Assembly: GCF_002277955.1 (NCBI RefSeq)
Contig: NZ_CP018477.1
Span: forward strand, 2,067,206-2,131,205
DNA length: 64,000 nt
Source: Thermogutta terrifontis
GTDB taxonomy: Bacteria > Planctomycetota > Planctomycetia > Pirellulales > Thermoguttaceae
Direction of reading: 5' to 3'
Of the stretch, positions 28,475 to 37,614 are shown piece after piece. Numbering within the stretch: position 1 is the stretch's first letter; every line of letters starts with the position of its first letter. The notes beneath the pieces are model-generated. The model was not told where the DNA came from. It saw only the letters and a list, made by a program, of their open reading frames with translations, and searched no databases. The position numbers and the translations under genes were made by a program.

Positions 28475-28518
28475 AACGGCCAGGCCGTTACCAACGGGGG
28501 GCAATCCCGGGAATTGCC
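28475..28518. terminator. Candidate bidirectional terminator
   Basis: Two adjacent inverted repeats lie between the convergent otsA and EF-hand genes: AACGGCC-A-GGCCGTT at 28475-28489 and GGCAAT-CCCGGGA-ATTGCC at 28500-28518. The second is followed by CTCTTTC on the plus strand. Neither has a full T-run, so this is only a candidate. Confidence 0.3.
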
Positions 28519-28653
28519 GCTCTTTCTGCGGAGTAGTGGTTCGTTTATCTCTGCGAAAAGCTTTCCAGCGCTGCTTTTGACAGTCGCGATAGGATAAGGA
28601 AGGTGCCATCTACCGCACCGGCCGTAATGCGGGGCTAGCAGGAGCGGCCAGCA

Positions 28654-29832
28654 TCACTTTGCTTTAAGGCATTCTTCTGGCGTGATAACCCCGTCTCCAT
28701 TTCGATCGTACTTTTGGAATTCGCGAAGCTTATCGGGTGTCCATTTATCTGCAAACTCGGCCATTAGCACTTGGCCATCCTTATCCTTATCGCGGTCTTT
28801 GAACCAGGATGGAAGATCTGGAGGCAGCCGCTCCCAGGGCAGTCTTTGAATGAATCGTTTGCCCGTGCGGCTTGACACCTGCGTGGCGGTGGGCTGTCCG
28901 CTCTGCGACGAACCAGCACCCGATTCGCCGGCGAGATGTCGGCCAATTTCTTCGAGAGTGAGTTCACCATTCCCGTCCTGGTCTGCCTTCGCCCAATCGC
29001 TCCCCCGCATTTTCGACCACTCATCTTTTTCCAACTTGCCGTTACGGTTTTCGTCGTATTGACGCATGAGACTTTCCGCGTATCGACGAATTCTTTCATC
29101 GAGCGGAGGTGGCGGGGGAAGGCCCAGCCCGCTTTCACTTCCACTTTGACCCTGTGGTGCCGCGGCCACCGTCCCACCTGTGTTCTGGACGGTTCCTGAA
29201 GTCGTCGTTGCCCCGCTGGGAAGTCCAAATCCCGGGACGGTTGGAGTGGTAGAAGTGGTACTTGCACCGGGTGGCCCGAATCCCGGCACCGGCACATTGG
29301 GACCAATTCGCAGAACGGCCACCTGCTGCGACTGAGCTTGATTAGTCGGCGTTGATCCGCTGCTCGGAGTAGGTGTGCTCTGCTGTGACTGGCCGCCTTC
29401 GTACCGTTGCTTGTAGTAGTCGATGACCTTTTGGCGGACTTCGTCGATGCGGAAACCTCGGGAGACGTCTACTCCGAACCGCTCGCTCAGCCGGGAAGTG
29501 AGGAAACTGCCCATCCGGGATTGGTTAAGTTCTTCCGGAGACACGGTTCCGTCCTGATTGGTGTCCAACTGGCGAATCATGTTTTCGTAGAACGACACCC
29601 GGCGATCGATTTCAGGGTTGCCGGTGATCGACTGCGGCTGAGGGCTCGGCATACCCGGTGGGCCGCCCGGCCCCCCGAACATACCAGGAGGCCCCCCACC
29701 AAACATGCCCGGAGGTCCACCTCCCATCATCCAGGGGGGTTGGGCGTGAACCAGTAGTCCCCCTTGTAGGGCGAGTAGCAGACCAGCCAACACCACGTTG
29801 ATCCGAAAAATCGCTATGACGCCTCGAAGCAT
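28654..29832 (-). CDS. Secreted EF-hand protein with Gly/Pro/Met-rich repeat
   Basis: A 392-residue exported calcium-binding protein. Residues 1-30 are a signal peptide ending VHA. A low-complexity segment (about 33-64) repeats PPGMFGG-like units. Five EF-hand loops follow: DTNQDGTVSPEE near residue 90, DENRNGKLEKDE, DQDGNGELTLEE, DKDKDGQVLMAE and DRNGDGVITPEE at the C-terminus. A Ser/Thr/Gly/Gln-rich linker (about 145-235) separates the first from the rest. Proteins of this design are common in planctomycetes and their role is unknown. AGGA precedes the ATG. It is divergent from a sulfatase gene 260 bases away. Confidence 0.88.
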   Translation of the reverse strand: MLRGVIAIFRINVVLAGLLLALQGGLLVHAQPPWMMGGGPPGMFGGGPPGMFGGPGGPPGMPSPQPQSITGNPEIDRRVSFYENMIRQLDTNQDGTVSPEELNQSRMGSFLTSRLSERFGVDVSRGFRIDEVRQKVIDYYKQRYEGGQSQQSTPTPSSGSTPTNQAQSQQVAVLRIGPNVPVPGFGPPGASTTSTTPTVPGFGLPSGATTTSGTVQNTGGTVAAAPQGQSGSESGLGLPPPPPLDERIRRYAESLMRQYDENRNGKLEKDEWSKMRGSDWAKADQDGNGELTLEEIGRHLAGESGAGSSQSGQPTATQVSSRTGKRFIQRLPWERLPPDLPSWFKDRDKDKDGQVLMAEFADKWTPDKLREFQKYDRNGDGVITPEECLKAK

Positions 29833-30092
29833 TTTTGTGTTCCTAAGCTACGCAATTTATCTAAAAATCGCAAATTGACATGCTGCGTGCTTCTCATCCT
29901 TTGTTTTGGTTCGCCCCTAGTGTCAAACGGCTTGGCGGCCGAAAAGTTTCGTTTTTGGATTTCCCCTCTCCATTGTAATTAATGTCCAATTCCAGTGCCC
30001 TTCAGCCCATTGACGCAATAACTATGTGGCAGGAAACTTGAGCGCGGACCGAAGATTCGTCGAATGCACCCGCAACTGGGGAGGGCCATCCG

Positions 30093-32141
30093 ATGAAGAG
30101 ATTCCTTTTGTATGTTCTGCTGTGTGTGCTTGGAGGCGGATTACAAGGTAGATGGGGCGGCGTAGCTATGGCGGCGGATCGCCCCAATTTTTTGATCCTC
30201 ATCACCGACGACCAACGGTACGACGCCCTCGGCGTGGTTCAGAGGGAACTTGGTGAGCGCGGCCGTTTTCCCTGGTTTGAAACTCCCCATATGGATCGCC
30301 TGGCGGCCGAGGGGGTGCGATTCCGTAATGCGTTTGTCGTGAATTCGCTGTGTGCGCCCAGTCGCGCTGTGATGTTGACCGGTCGTTATAACCATCTGAA
30401 CGGCGTCGCTTCCAATTTTCGCCCCTTTCCAGTGGATAATGTGACCTATGCCACACTTCTCCAGCGCGCCGGCTACGTGACAGGTTATTTTGGTAAATGG
30501 CACATGGACAGTCAGCGGGAGCGACCGGGATTCGACTTTTTTGCCAGTTTAGTTGGCCAGGGGCAATACTTCGATTGCCCACTCCTGGTTCAGGGTGTGG
30601 AAACTGCCACCACGGGCTGGGTGGATGATGTCACCACCGACCACCTCATTCAGTTCATTCGCGAGAATTCTCGGAAAGAACGTCCATGGCTGGCCGTCCT
30701 GGGGTTTAAGAGTCCTCATGGTCCTTTCACACCACCGGAGCGGGCAAAAGAACGCTTTGCTGGATGTCTGGCCAAACGCACGCCAAACTTCGATGTTCGG
30801 CCGCCCTACCTGGGTGCCGGCCGCAACCCGACAAAACCGGTGGCCGATGAGGTTGCGCCGGGTGAGGTACCAGTGAATCTGGATTATTTCCGCTGCATCA
30901 GCGCCGTTGATGATTGCGTGGGACGAATTCTGGAGGCACTCGATCAGTGTGGAGTCGCAGACAACACGTTGGTTATCTTTCAAAGTGACAACGGATTCTA
31001 CCTGGGCGAACACGGTCTGGGGGACAAGCGCAGCGCTTACGAGGAGAGTCTGCGGATTCCTCTTCTGGCCCGCTATCCGAGAGCCATTCCGAAGGGGTTA
31101 GTCCGCAACGAAATGGTGCTCAACCTCGATCTGGCTCCGACGATTCTCGACTTCGCCGGTGTTCCAATTCCCCGGGAGATGCAGGGGCAAAGCTGGCGGC
31201 CTCTGGCTGAAGGAAAACAAATCCCTTGGCGGAAAGCCTGGTTGTATGAATATTTTGCGGAAAAGCAGCGAAACAGCCGGGTTCCAGACATCGTGGCTGT
31301 GCGCACGGAGTCCGCCAAGCTGATCACGTATCCTGGACACGAGGATTGGACCGAGTTGTTTGATCTGAAGACAGATCCTTACGAAACAAAGAACCTCTAT
31401 AACGAGCCGTCGGCTGCAAAACTTCGGGCCGAATTGGAAGCTGAATTGACTCGCTTGCGGCAGGAGCTGGGATACCGCGTGCCCGAGTATGTGGACCGGC
31501 CCGACTGGTGGGGAGGAACGCCGCCCGACCCCAACGCACCACCGGAAATCTGCCTCGACTATCGTTTTGATGCCGCCTCTTCGGTAGATAGGATTCTTGA
31601 TCAATCCCCGCACGGCAATCACGGCGTTAACCATGGTACGACCGTACGGTCTGTGCCAGGAAACGGGGCCGTCCGTGTCTTCGCCGGGAATTCCCATATC
31701 GAGGTCCCCAAATCATCGAGTCTCAATCCCGCAGGAATGTCCTGGACCGTGGAAGTGACTTTTCATCCCGAAAAGCCTGATGGGGTACTCGTGGCACGCG
31801 GAGGACAGTCGCACGGATACGCCCTCTGGCTTCGTCAGGGACACCCGGTGTGGACTGTTGTCATCGAGAACAAACCGTTTTCCGTTGAGGCAAATGAATC
31901 CGTGGAAGGGTGGGTGACATTACGGGGCGTCATCACACCGCAGCACACCGCCGAGCTTTACATGAACGGCAAACTGGTTGCACGGCGTCCCCTGCCGGAT
32001 TTCATCGTTACGGATCCCAATGACTCGATGCAGATCGGGGCTGACACAGGAAGCCCGATTGTCCCTCCGGGTACGCCGAAATTTCAGGGGGAAATCAGGC
32101 GAGTAACGATTTGGAGGGGTGCTCAGCGCCCGTCGCCCTGA
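30093..32141 (+). CDS. Secreted sulfatase with C-terminal LamG/concanavalin-like domain
   Basis: A 682-residue sulfatase. A signal peptide (LLYVLLCVLGGGLQG) precedes the metal site NFLILITDDQRYD and the formylglycine motif NSLCAPSRAVMLTGRYNH, then FGKWHMDSQ and FQSDNGFYLGEHGLGDKRSAYEES. This pattern is close to the iduronate-2-sulfatase/heparan-type group. The catalytic part ends near residue 480 (GYRVPEYVDRPDWWGG). Residues about 485-680 form a beta-sandwich of the LamG type (LDYRFDAASSVDRILDQSPHGN, SWTVEVTFHPEKPDG, AELYMNGKLVARR), likely a glycan-binding module. GGAGGG is placed 7 bases before the ATG. Its stop is 23 bases from that of the convergent aminotransferase gene. Confidence 0.92.
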   Translation: MKRFLLYVLLCVLGGGLQGRWGGVAMAADRPNFLILITDDQRYDALGVVQRELGERGRFPWFETPHMDRLAAEGVRFRNAFVVNSLCAPSRAVMLTGRYNHLNGVASNFRPFPVDNVTYATLLQRAGYVTGYFGKWHMDSQRERPGFDFFASLVGQGQYFDCPLLVQGVETATTGWVDDVTTDHLIQFIRENSRKERPWLAVLGFKSPHGPFTPPERAKERFAGCLAKRTPNFDVRPPYLGAGRNPTKPVADEVAPGEVPVNLDYFRCISAVDDCVGRILEALDQCGVADNTLVIFQSDNGFYLGEHGLGDKRSAYEESLRIPLLARYPRAIPKGLVRNEMVLNLDLAPTILDFAGVPIPREMQGQSWRPLAEGKQIPWRKAWLYEYFAEKQRNSRVPDIVAVRTESAKLITYPGHEDWTELFDLKTDPYETKNLYNEPSAAKLRAELEAELTRLRQELGYRVPEYVDRPDWWGGTPPDPNAPPEICLDYRFDAASSVDRILDQSPHGNHGVNHGTTVRSVPGNGAVRVFAGNSHIEVPKSSSLNPAGMSWTVEVTFHPEKPDGVLVARGGQSHGYALWLRQGHPVWTVVIENKPFSVEANESVEGWVTLRGVITPQHTAELYMNGKLVARRPLPDFIVTDPNDSMQIGADTGSPIVPPGTPKFQGEIRRVTIWRGAQRPSP

Positions 32142-32164
32142 ATGGTGCGTTGCGCTGAAAAGAC

Positions 32165-33415
32165 TTACCATTCCGTCGCGACACGGAGAACCTTCTCCAC
32201 GGCCATAGCTGTCTCCAGCATTTCCCGTGCACCGAGGGTGGGATGCACGAGAAACATGAGACTTGTTTCGCCAAGCTGTTGCGCCACCCGGCATGGGCGG
32301 GCAGGAATCAGACCGCGTTGCTGGAAGAGGCGTTCCCGGTAAATCTCGGGACAGGCACCCGAGCCACACGGAATCCCCTCTGCATTAATGGCCGCGATGA
32401 TCCTGTCACGGTTCCAATCCGGTCTCAGATATTCCTCGCGAAGAAATGCATAGAACTTGTAATAGCTGTGCTCGATGGAAGTAGGAGGTTGCGGAATGCG
32501 CAGGGACGGAATGGCAAGCAGATATTGCCGCAGAAGTTGCGCGTTGGTCTGCCTCGTCCGGACCCACTCATCGAGCTTCCCTAACGCGATCCGCCCGATC
32601 GCTCCCTGCACCTCCGTCATTCGCCAGTTCGTTCCAAGGTTGTCATGCAACCAGCGGAAAGTGCCGTCAGCGGGCTGGTGTGCCCTGTCGAAATCTTTTC
32701 CGTGGTCTTTGAGGCTCCACACCTTGCGCCAAAGAGCGGGGTCGTTCGTGGTGACCATCCCCCCTTCCCCGCCTGTGGTGATAATCTTGTCCTGACAAAA
32801 GGAAAAGGCCGCGATATGACCCAGGGATCCGACTGACCGGCCCTTGTAACCAGCGCCGTGCGCCTGGGCACAGTCTTCTACCACAAAGAGGCCTTTGCGC
32901 TCGGCAAGATCCATGATGGGATCCATGTCGCACGGCCAGCCGGCCAGATGGACACAAATAACCGCACGAGTCCTTGGAGTCAGGACCGCTTCGATGCTTT
33001 CCCGGGTGATGTTCTGGCTGTCCGGATCGACATCGGCGAAAACAGGTCTTGCCCCCACGCGAAGAACACAAGCGGCGGAGGCAACGAAGCTCCGGCAGGT
33101 CACCACAACATCATCGCCGGGACCAATGCCGAGAGCTTCGAGAGCCGCCTCAAGGGCCACCGTCCCGTTGGCAACCGCCACGGCATAACGGCAACCCACG
33201 GCCTGAGCAAATTCCTCTTCAAACCGGCGAACCTGTTGACCGGTCCAGTAGTTGACTCTGCCACTCCGCAGTACGTCAACCACCGCTGCAATCTCGTCCT
33301 CTTCAAAAACCGGCCAAGGTGGAAAGCGGGTTTCGCGAATTGGGGCTCCGCCGAAGATCGCTAATTGATCGGATCCGCTTGTATGAAAACACTCGATTAA
33401 ACTTATTTCGCTCAT
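32165..33415 (-). CDS. DegT/DnrJ/EryC1/StrS sugar aminotransferase
   Basis: A 416-residue PLP-dependent transaminase that aminates a nucleotide-linked ketosugar for surface polysaccharide or glycoprotein synthesis. The fold type I features are present: AVANGTVALEAAL near residue 80, VVEDCAQAHGAGYKG (Asp181), and the PLP Lys in FSFCQDKIITTGGEGG (Lys210). The 416-residue length is near the upper end for the family. It is the third gene of the leftward run GT4 - FemAB-like - aminotransferase, 48 bases after the second. I see no ribosome site before ATG 33415, which fits translation following the upstream gene. The precise sugar is not readable. Confidence 0.92.
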   Translation of the reverse strand: MSEISLIECFHTSGSDQLAIFGGAPIRETRFPPWPVFEEDEIAAVVDVLRSGRVNYWTGQQVRRFEEEFAQAVGCRYAVAVANGTVALEAALEALGIGPGDDVVVTCRSFVASAACVLRVGARPVFADVDPDSQNITRESIEAVLTPRTRAVICVHLAGWPCDMDPIMDLAERKGLFVVEDCAQAHGAGYKGRSVGSLGHIAAFSFCQDKIITTGGEGGMVTTNDPALWRKVWSLKDHGKDFDRAHQPADGTFRWLHDNLGTNWRMTEVQGAIGRIALGKLDEWVRTRQTNAQLLRQYLLAIPSLRIPQPPTSIEHSYYKFYAFLREEYLRPDWNRDRIIAAINAEGIPCGSGACPEIYRERLFQQRGLIPARPCRVAQQLGETSLMFLVHPTLGAREMLETAMAVEKVLRVATEW

Positions 33416-33463
33416 ACGCCAATAAATCTACATTACTTTAGCGATTTAAAAACTGTTATTTTA

Positions 33464-34558
33464 CTAAGCGGCCTTCTTCACGCTTGGAGAGCGATACGCG
33501 GGAAACCAACCATTGGCCGTAGACAGAGCCGCGTCGTTTCCAAAACGGCGTCGCACAAGCTCGTTGTAAACCTCTGGTTCTACGATGTAGTTAACCACCG
33601 AGTAGTCGCAGCGCAGGTGGGAAAATCCTGCTTTGAATTGAAAGAGCGAGTCTTGCCGCGCCCCGAGTCCGCCTCCCAGATGCAGCCACCGAAAACCATT
33701 GGCCGTTCCCCAGCGTCGGACGGTATCGATGATCATTTTGGTTGCCATGGCTCTTTCCCGGCCGAGTGTGGGATCTGCCCCGCTGAGGTGATATTGAAGC
33801 ACGCTGCCGCAGTGAAAGAACAAAGAGCCGGCGATTGATCTGCCTTCATGTACTGCAAAAAAGAGCTTGATTCTTCCATTGAGGTGCCGACGGAGATCAT
33901 CATAATATGACCTTGGAAAGAAGTAATAAGGCTCGGCGTTGACTGCCTGCATCGTTAATTCGTAAAGTTTCTGAAATTCATGCATTCGGTTCAGGTGTTG
34001 ATCCTCGACGATTGTTATGCCTCGTTTCGTGCCTTTCTTTATGTCGCTGCGATGGTCATGCCGAATCATCTGGAGCTGCTCGGCTTCGGTTAGGTGGAGG
34101 TCGAGCACAACCGTTTGCCCGAGAGGTTTCACAGTGGCGATTCCCTGCCACATCCATTCCGTTGGGTGCAGTGGGTGTTGGCGGACGAAGAGGGCGACGG
34201 TTCGCAAACTTTTCAGCGCATGCTGCAACGCCTTTTGCCAGTTATTGCGAAAGGCTTCCGCTCCCGGCGCCTCGGGGCGACAGTTCGTCAGAAGCCCGGG
34301 ATAACCATAGGCCGAACTGGCGTCGTACCAGTGATCGGCGTTTAGCTCCGGTATACTGCCGAGGCCACGAATCAGGATGGGAAGTGCCGCGATGTAGGGA
34401 TCTTCCTCATATACCAACAAAAGCGCGGTTCCCTCGTCCACCGTTCGAACGGCCAGATAATACTCGGGTAGATGATAGACGTCGAACCAGCCGCAGCGAG
34501 TCAAGACATCACACCAGATTTGCCGTTGATAGGGCTGAAGGATTTGCATTTGTGCCAT
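33464..34558 (-). CDS. FemAB/GNAT-like acyltransferase of the polysaccharide operon
   Basis: A 364-residue protein of the FemAB-like, double-GNAT acyltransferase class, often seen in exopolysaccharide loci. The N-terminal half has WFDVYHLPEYY and DASSAYGYPGLL. The C-terminal half has IRHDHRSDIKKGTKRGI, AGSLFFHCGSVLQYHLSGAD and FRWLHLGGGLGARQDSLFQFKAGF, which is typical of the BioF2-like acetyltransferase domain. Activity could be transfer of an amino acid or acyl group to an amino-sugar. The ATG at 34558 with GAGGAT about 10 bases upstream is preferred over a TTG three codons earlier. It begins 17 bases after the GT4 gene. Confidence 0.78.
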   Translation of the reverse strand: MAQMQILQPYQRQIWCDVLTRCGWFDVYHLPEYYLAVRTVDEGTALLLVYEEDPYIAALPILIRGLGSIPELNADHWYDASSAYGYPGLLTNCRPEAPGAEAFRNNWQKALQHALKSLRTVALFVRQHPLHPTEWMWQGIATVKPLGQTVVLDLHLTEAEQLQMIRHDHRSDIKKGTKRGITIVEDQHLNRMHEFQKLYELTMQAVNAEPYYFFPRSYYDDLRRHLNGRIKLFFAVHEGRSIAGSLFFHCGSVLQYHLSGADPTLGRERAMATKMIIDTVRRWGTANGFRWLHLGGGLGARQDSLFQFKAGFSHLRCDYSVVNYIVEPEVYNELVRRRFGNDAALSTANGWFPAYRSPSVKKAA

Positions 34559-34575
34559 AGGAGCCAATATCCTCT

Positions 34576-35817
34576 TTAAGCAGCCGCTTTGTGACGTTTC
34601 AGCTCGTGATCTCCAATGGCAGCATAGAGCGTGGCTTCTACCTCATCCACGCACTTTTGGGCGTCAAACTGTTTTCGTCCCAGTTGATAGGCGCGGCGCC
34701 CGGCTTCGCGAAGCCATGTCGGATCTTTCAGGGCCGTGACCATCATCTGAGCGGCCTTGCAAATCTTTTTGGCCGGCAGCACCAGCCCGCAGTCATGCTC
34801 TCTGATCAGGTCCGCCAGCCAGCCTTCATGGTTGATGGCAATGGGGCGCCCGGCAGCGAGGCTGTCAAAGAACTTGTTAGCACAGTTCTTATGAAGCGCA
34901 GGTACGTCGATAACGGTTGACATTGTCATATCGGCCGCTGAGAAAAACCGCGGTACTTCATCCTTGGGGACCGGTGGGTGGATGTAGAGCGTCCGATTGA
35001 GAACCCCCAGTTGTTCGGCCAGTTCGCGAATAAGTGATTCCTCTCGGCCGCGTCCTAACAGAAGAAACCGGGCTTCGGGAAGGCTCTTTTGTACTTCCGC
35101 TGCGAGACGAACGATGTAGGAACAACCATTGACCAACCCGAAAGCGCCCGCGTACAGGACGAGGGGCCGGTTGGCCAGCCATTGATTCTCCTGGCGGAGC
35201 GAGCGCCCCCATTCACCAGGGACGTCGAATCGCTTGAAGTCACAGGCATTGGGCACTACTCGCACCCGCTCTCGCGGATAGCCCGTGGCCACCACGCCGT
35301 CAGCCATCATGGGCGAGCGAGCGATCACGAAAGCAGCGTTGCGGTAGGCGAACCGTTCTAGCCATCGGGCCGCCGCTATGCTGAGGGGACTTCGCAAGGC
35401 CCCCAGAGCGATGGGGACCTCCGGCCAGAGGTCACACACCTCAAAAACCATGGGACAGCGCCAGCGCCGGGAGGCGTAAACGCCGGGCAGGGCCACGGTG
35501 AGCGGTGAGCTGGCCGCATACACCAGATCAAATGGCGGAAGCCGTCGAATGTGCCGGATGCACCAGGCGGCAAATGCGAAAAAAGCCACAATCCTGCGCC
35601 AGTAGGGCATCTTGTTTGAATAGGCGATCCGGGCCCAATGAACCTCGACGCCTTCCTCGTTCGTGACATAACTCCCACCGCGTCCTGCCGCTTGATCAGT
35701 CGTCAACACCGTGACCTGATGGCCCCGGCGCGCAAGGCCCGACGCTAGCACGAAAGGAAAAGTACCGGTTGCCAACCGGGGAACTGCAAAATGCTGGTTG
35801 ATAAGCAGGATTCTCAT
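34576..35817 (-). CDS. Glycosyltransferase family 4 (WbuB-like)
   Basis: A 413-residue GT-B glycosyltransferase, first gene of the polysaccharide operon. The start MRILLINQHFAVPRLATGT and FVLASGLARRGHQVTVLTT give the N-terminal nucleotide-fold donor or acceptor domain. PMVFEVCDLWPEVPIALG and YPRERVRVVPNACDFKRF are typical of the WbuB/L-fucosamine-transferase-like group. The donor site is KDEVPRFFSAADMTMSTV with NKFFDSLAAGRPIAINHEG. ATG 35817 is preferred because family sequence begins there; an upstream frame adds 13 basic residues. It would transfer a sugar to a lipid-linked or nucleotide-activated intermediate at the membrane surface. Confidence 0.9.
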   Translation of the reverse strand: MRILLINQHFAVPRLATGTFPFVLASGLARRGHQVTVLTTDQAAGRGGSYVTNEEGVEVHWARIAYSNKMPYWRRIVAFFAFAAWCIRHIRRLPPFDLVYAASSPLTVALPGVYASRRWRCPMVFEVCDLWPEVPIALGALRSPLSIAAARWLERFAYRNAAFVIARSPMMADGVVATGYPRERVRVVPNACDFKRFDVPGEWGRSLRQENQWLANRPLVLYAGAFGLVNGCSYIVRLAAEVQKSLPEARFLLLGRGREESLIRELAEQLGVLNRTLYIHPPVPKDEVPRFFSAADMTMSTVIDVPALHKNCANKFFDSLAAGRPIAINHEGWLADLIREHDCGLVLPAKKICKAAQMMVTALKDPTWLREAGRRAYQLGRKQFDAQKCVDEVEATLYAAIGDHELKRHKAAA

Positions 35818-36075
35818 AGCAACGCGCCATCTCCTCTTCCGTGAGCAAACAGACACCGCGAGTCCTCAACCCAGGCAGAGCCCCATTGGCGGTTATAGCT
35901 GCTTGGCGGCGATCATAATGGATACCGCGCTGCCTGGACAATGCCGATTCTTTAAGAAGGAAGACTGCGTTGCTTTGGAGATGAAAAGAGCCTTGGAAAA
36001 TGAGCTGTTCTGGAGAAGAAAGAAAACTTTTCTCAATAACGTCTCGCCGTGAAGTGAGACTTCATACAGTGGCCG

Positions 36076-37320
36076 TTACTGCAGGGCCTTGGCCGCTTCC
36101 GATCGTTTTTGCTCCGCGTACCATTGCTTCCACAGACGGACGTCAAAGCTGAAATTCTTACCGCCGCTCAGCTCCACAAGTGCCTCAAGCACGCCCCGAT
36201 TCGGGATCGCCCGCTCGACGATCTTTGTGCTGTCACCGCCGCCCCCAGCACCGAACGTCATGCCTGACTGGCCCGTGCTGGAACTACTGAATCCCGCGCC
36301 AATAGCGCCGGGGGGCCGCCTACCCGGTATGACGAACTTGTGGCGTGTGATCAGGGCGTCGATAAGGGCCGGGATGGCAGATGGGTCACCCATCTTTTTC
36401 AGGGCCTCCCCCGCGCGATTGACGATCACGTTGTCTTTATCCTTAAGGCGACTCACAAAGTAGGAGACCACTTCCCCCGATTTGGTTGGAGCCAGGAAAT
36501 CGAGGGCCCGGAGTCGGATTTCCTCCACGGGGTCTTCGAGGGCGATGATTGCAAGGGCCCGCAGGGCCTCTGGCGAACCGATTCCCCCCAGAACATCCAC
36601 CAGCAACAGGCGGACGGCATCCCGCCGTTCATCCTTCATTGCAAGCACCAGCGGCTTGACGGCGGCCGGATCTTTGATGGAGCGGAGTTCGTGTTCTGTG
36701 CCCACCGGGTCAGCCTCAAAGCGGGTCAACATCCGGTGGATTTTCTGGGCCCACTCCCGTTGCACAGCCGACTGCTGCTCCTTTTCTTGCTCCAATTGTA
36801 CCTGCTGCGGGAGCATCCATCGGCCTTTGTAAAGGACATAGCCCATCGACTTCATGATCTCGTCGCGGGTCTTCCACTCGTTGCCCACCTTCTGGTAACC
36901 GAGAAGCGCCCGCGCCCGGGCGTTCTCCGGGTCCAACTCGATGATTCGCCGGAGGTGTGCCTCACGCTGCTCCGGGAGATGATGATCGCGACACCAATCG
37001 GCCAGTTTGAAATGGCCTTCCACGGTATCCGGCGTCTGGGCCTTTAATTGTTCGTATTCTGCTTCCACTGGACTGACCCGAATGATATCGGCGATCTCTT
37101 CGCGGGGAATGCTTAGGACAATGTTGTCCTTGGTCTGTATGCGGACGGCATCCTCATTCCCAGGATTCTCTTCCGAAAGCACCGCTCCTGTCACTTGACC
37201 GCCCGACTTCAGGATGATGGTGTCGCCAAACGCGGGAATGGTACCAGCTGCTGCAATCCAGGCGAGGAGAATGCCAGCACTCAATATCCGAATTGTCAGG
37301 AGATGGTACATGTTTTTCAT
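36076..37320 (-). CDS. Exported HEAT-repeat protein
   Basis: A 414-residue protein with an N-terminal signal (LSAGILLAWIAAAGTIPAFG), then a short beta domain (DTIILKSGGQVTGAVL...IPREEIADIIRV). A TPR-like helical segment follows near residues 90-165 (KLADWCRDHHLPEQREAHLRRIIELDPENARA). At least three HEAT/PBS-lyase-type repeats then span about 205-320 (AAVKPLVLAMKDERRDAVRLLLVDVLGGIGSPEALRAL, SGEVVSYFVSRLKDKDNVIVNRAGEALKKMGDPSAIPALIDAL). A Gly/Ser-rich loop interrupts the last part. It probably acts as a scaffold; no enzymatic motif is seen. ATG 37320 follows AAGGTG; the upstream GTG lacks a site. Confidence 0.8.
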   Translation of the reverse strand: MKNMYHLLTIRILSAGILLAWIAAAGTIPAFGDTIILKSGGQVTGAVLSEENPGNEDAVRIQTKDNIVLSIPREEIADIIRVSPVEAEYEQLKAQTPDTVEGHFKLADWCRDHHLPEQREAHLRRIIELDPENARARALLGYQKVGNEWKTRDEIMKSMGYVLYKGRWMLPQQVQLEQEKEQQSAVQREWAQKIHRMLTRFEADPVGTEHELRSIKDPAAVKPLVLAMKDERRDAVRLLLVDVLGGIGSPEALRALAIIALEDPVEEIRLRALDFLAPTKSGEVVSYFVSRLKDKDNVIVNRAGEALKKMGDPSAIPALIDALITRHKFVIPGRRPPGAIGAGFSSSSTGQSGMTFGAGGGGDSTKIVERAIPNRGVLEALVELSGGKNFSFDVRLWKQWYAEQKRSEAAKALQ

Positions 37321-37614
37321 CGTGCGGTGCACCTTCAGAATAGCTTCCGGGGCGGATCGAACACTTTCCCCTCATGCCCCTCTTTTAGTATAGGTCCAAG
37401 GGCCGACGGCGGCCAATCACGAAGGGGCCTGACAAGCGGGTTTTGCGGAGAAGTCCTTCGGAGGGGCACGCCTGTCGTGCCCGCCGAAACCAGGTTGAAT
37501 CTCGCTCACACACGAACACCTGTGGAGGTCCGCGTCCTCGTTAGCAAAGGAAAAAGGGGATCGCTCAGCGACTGTGGCGTGGACAATATTACTTTGGCGG
37601 ACGAGTTAGAGAAG

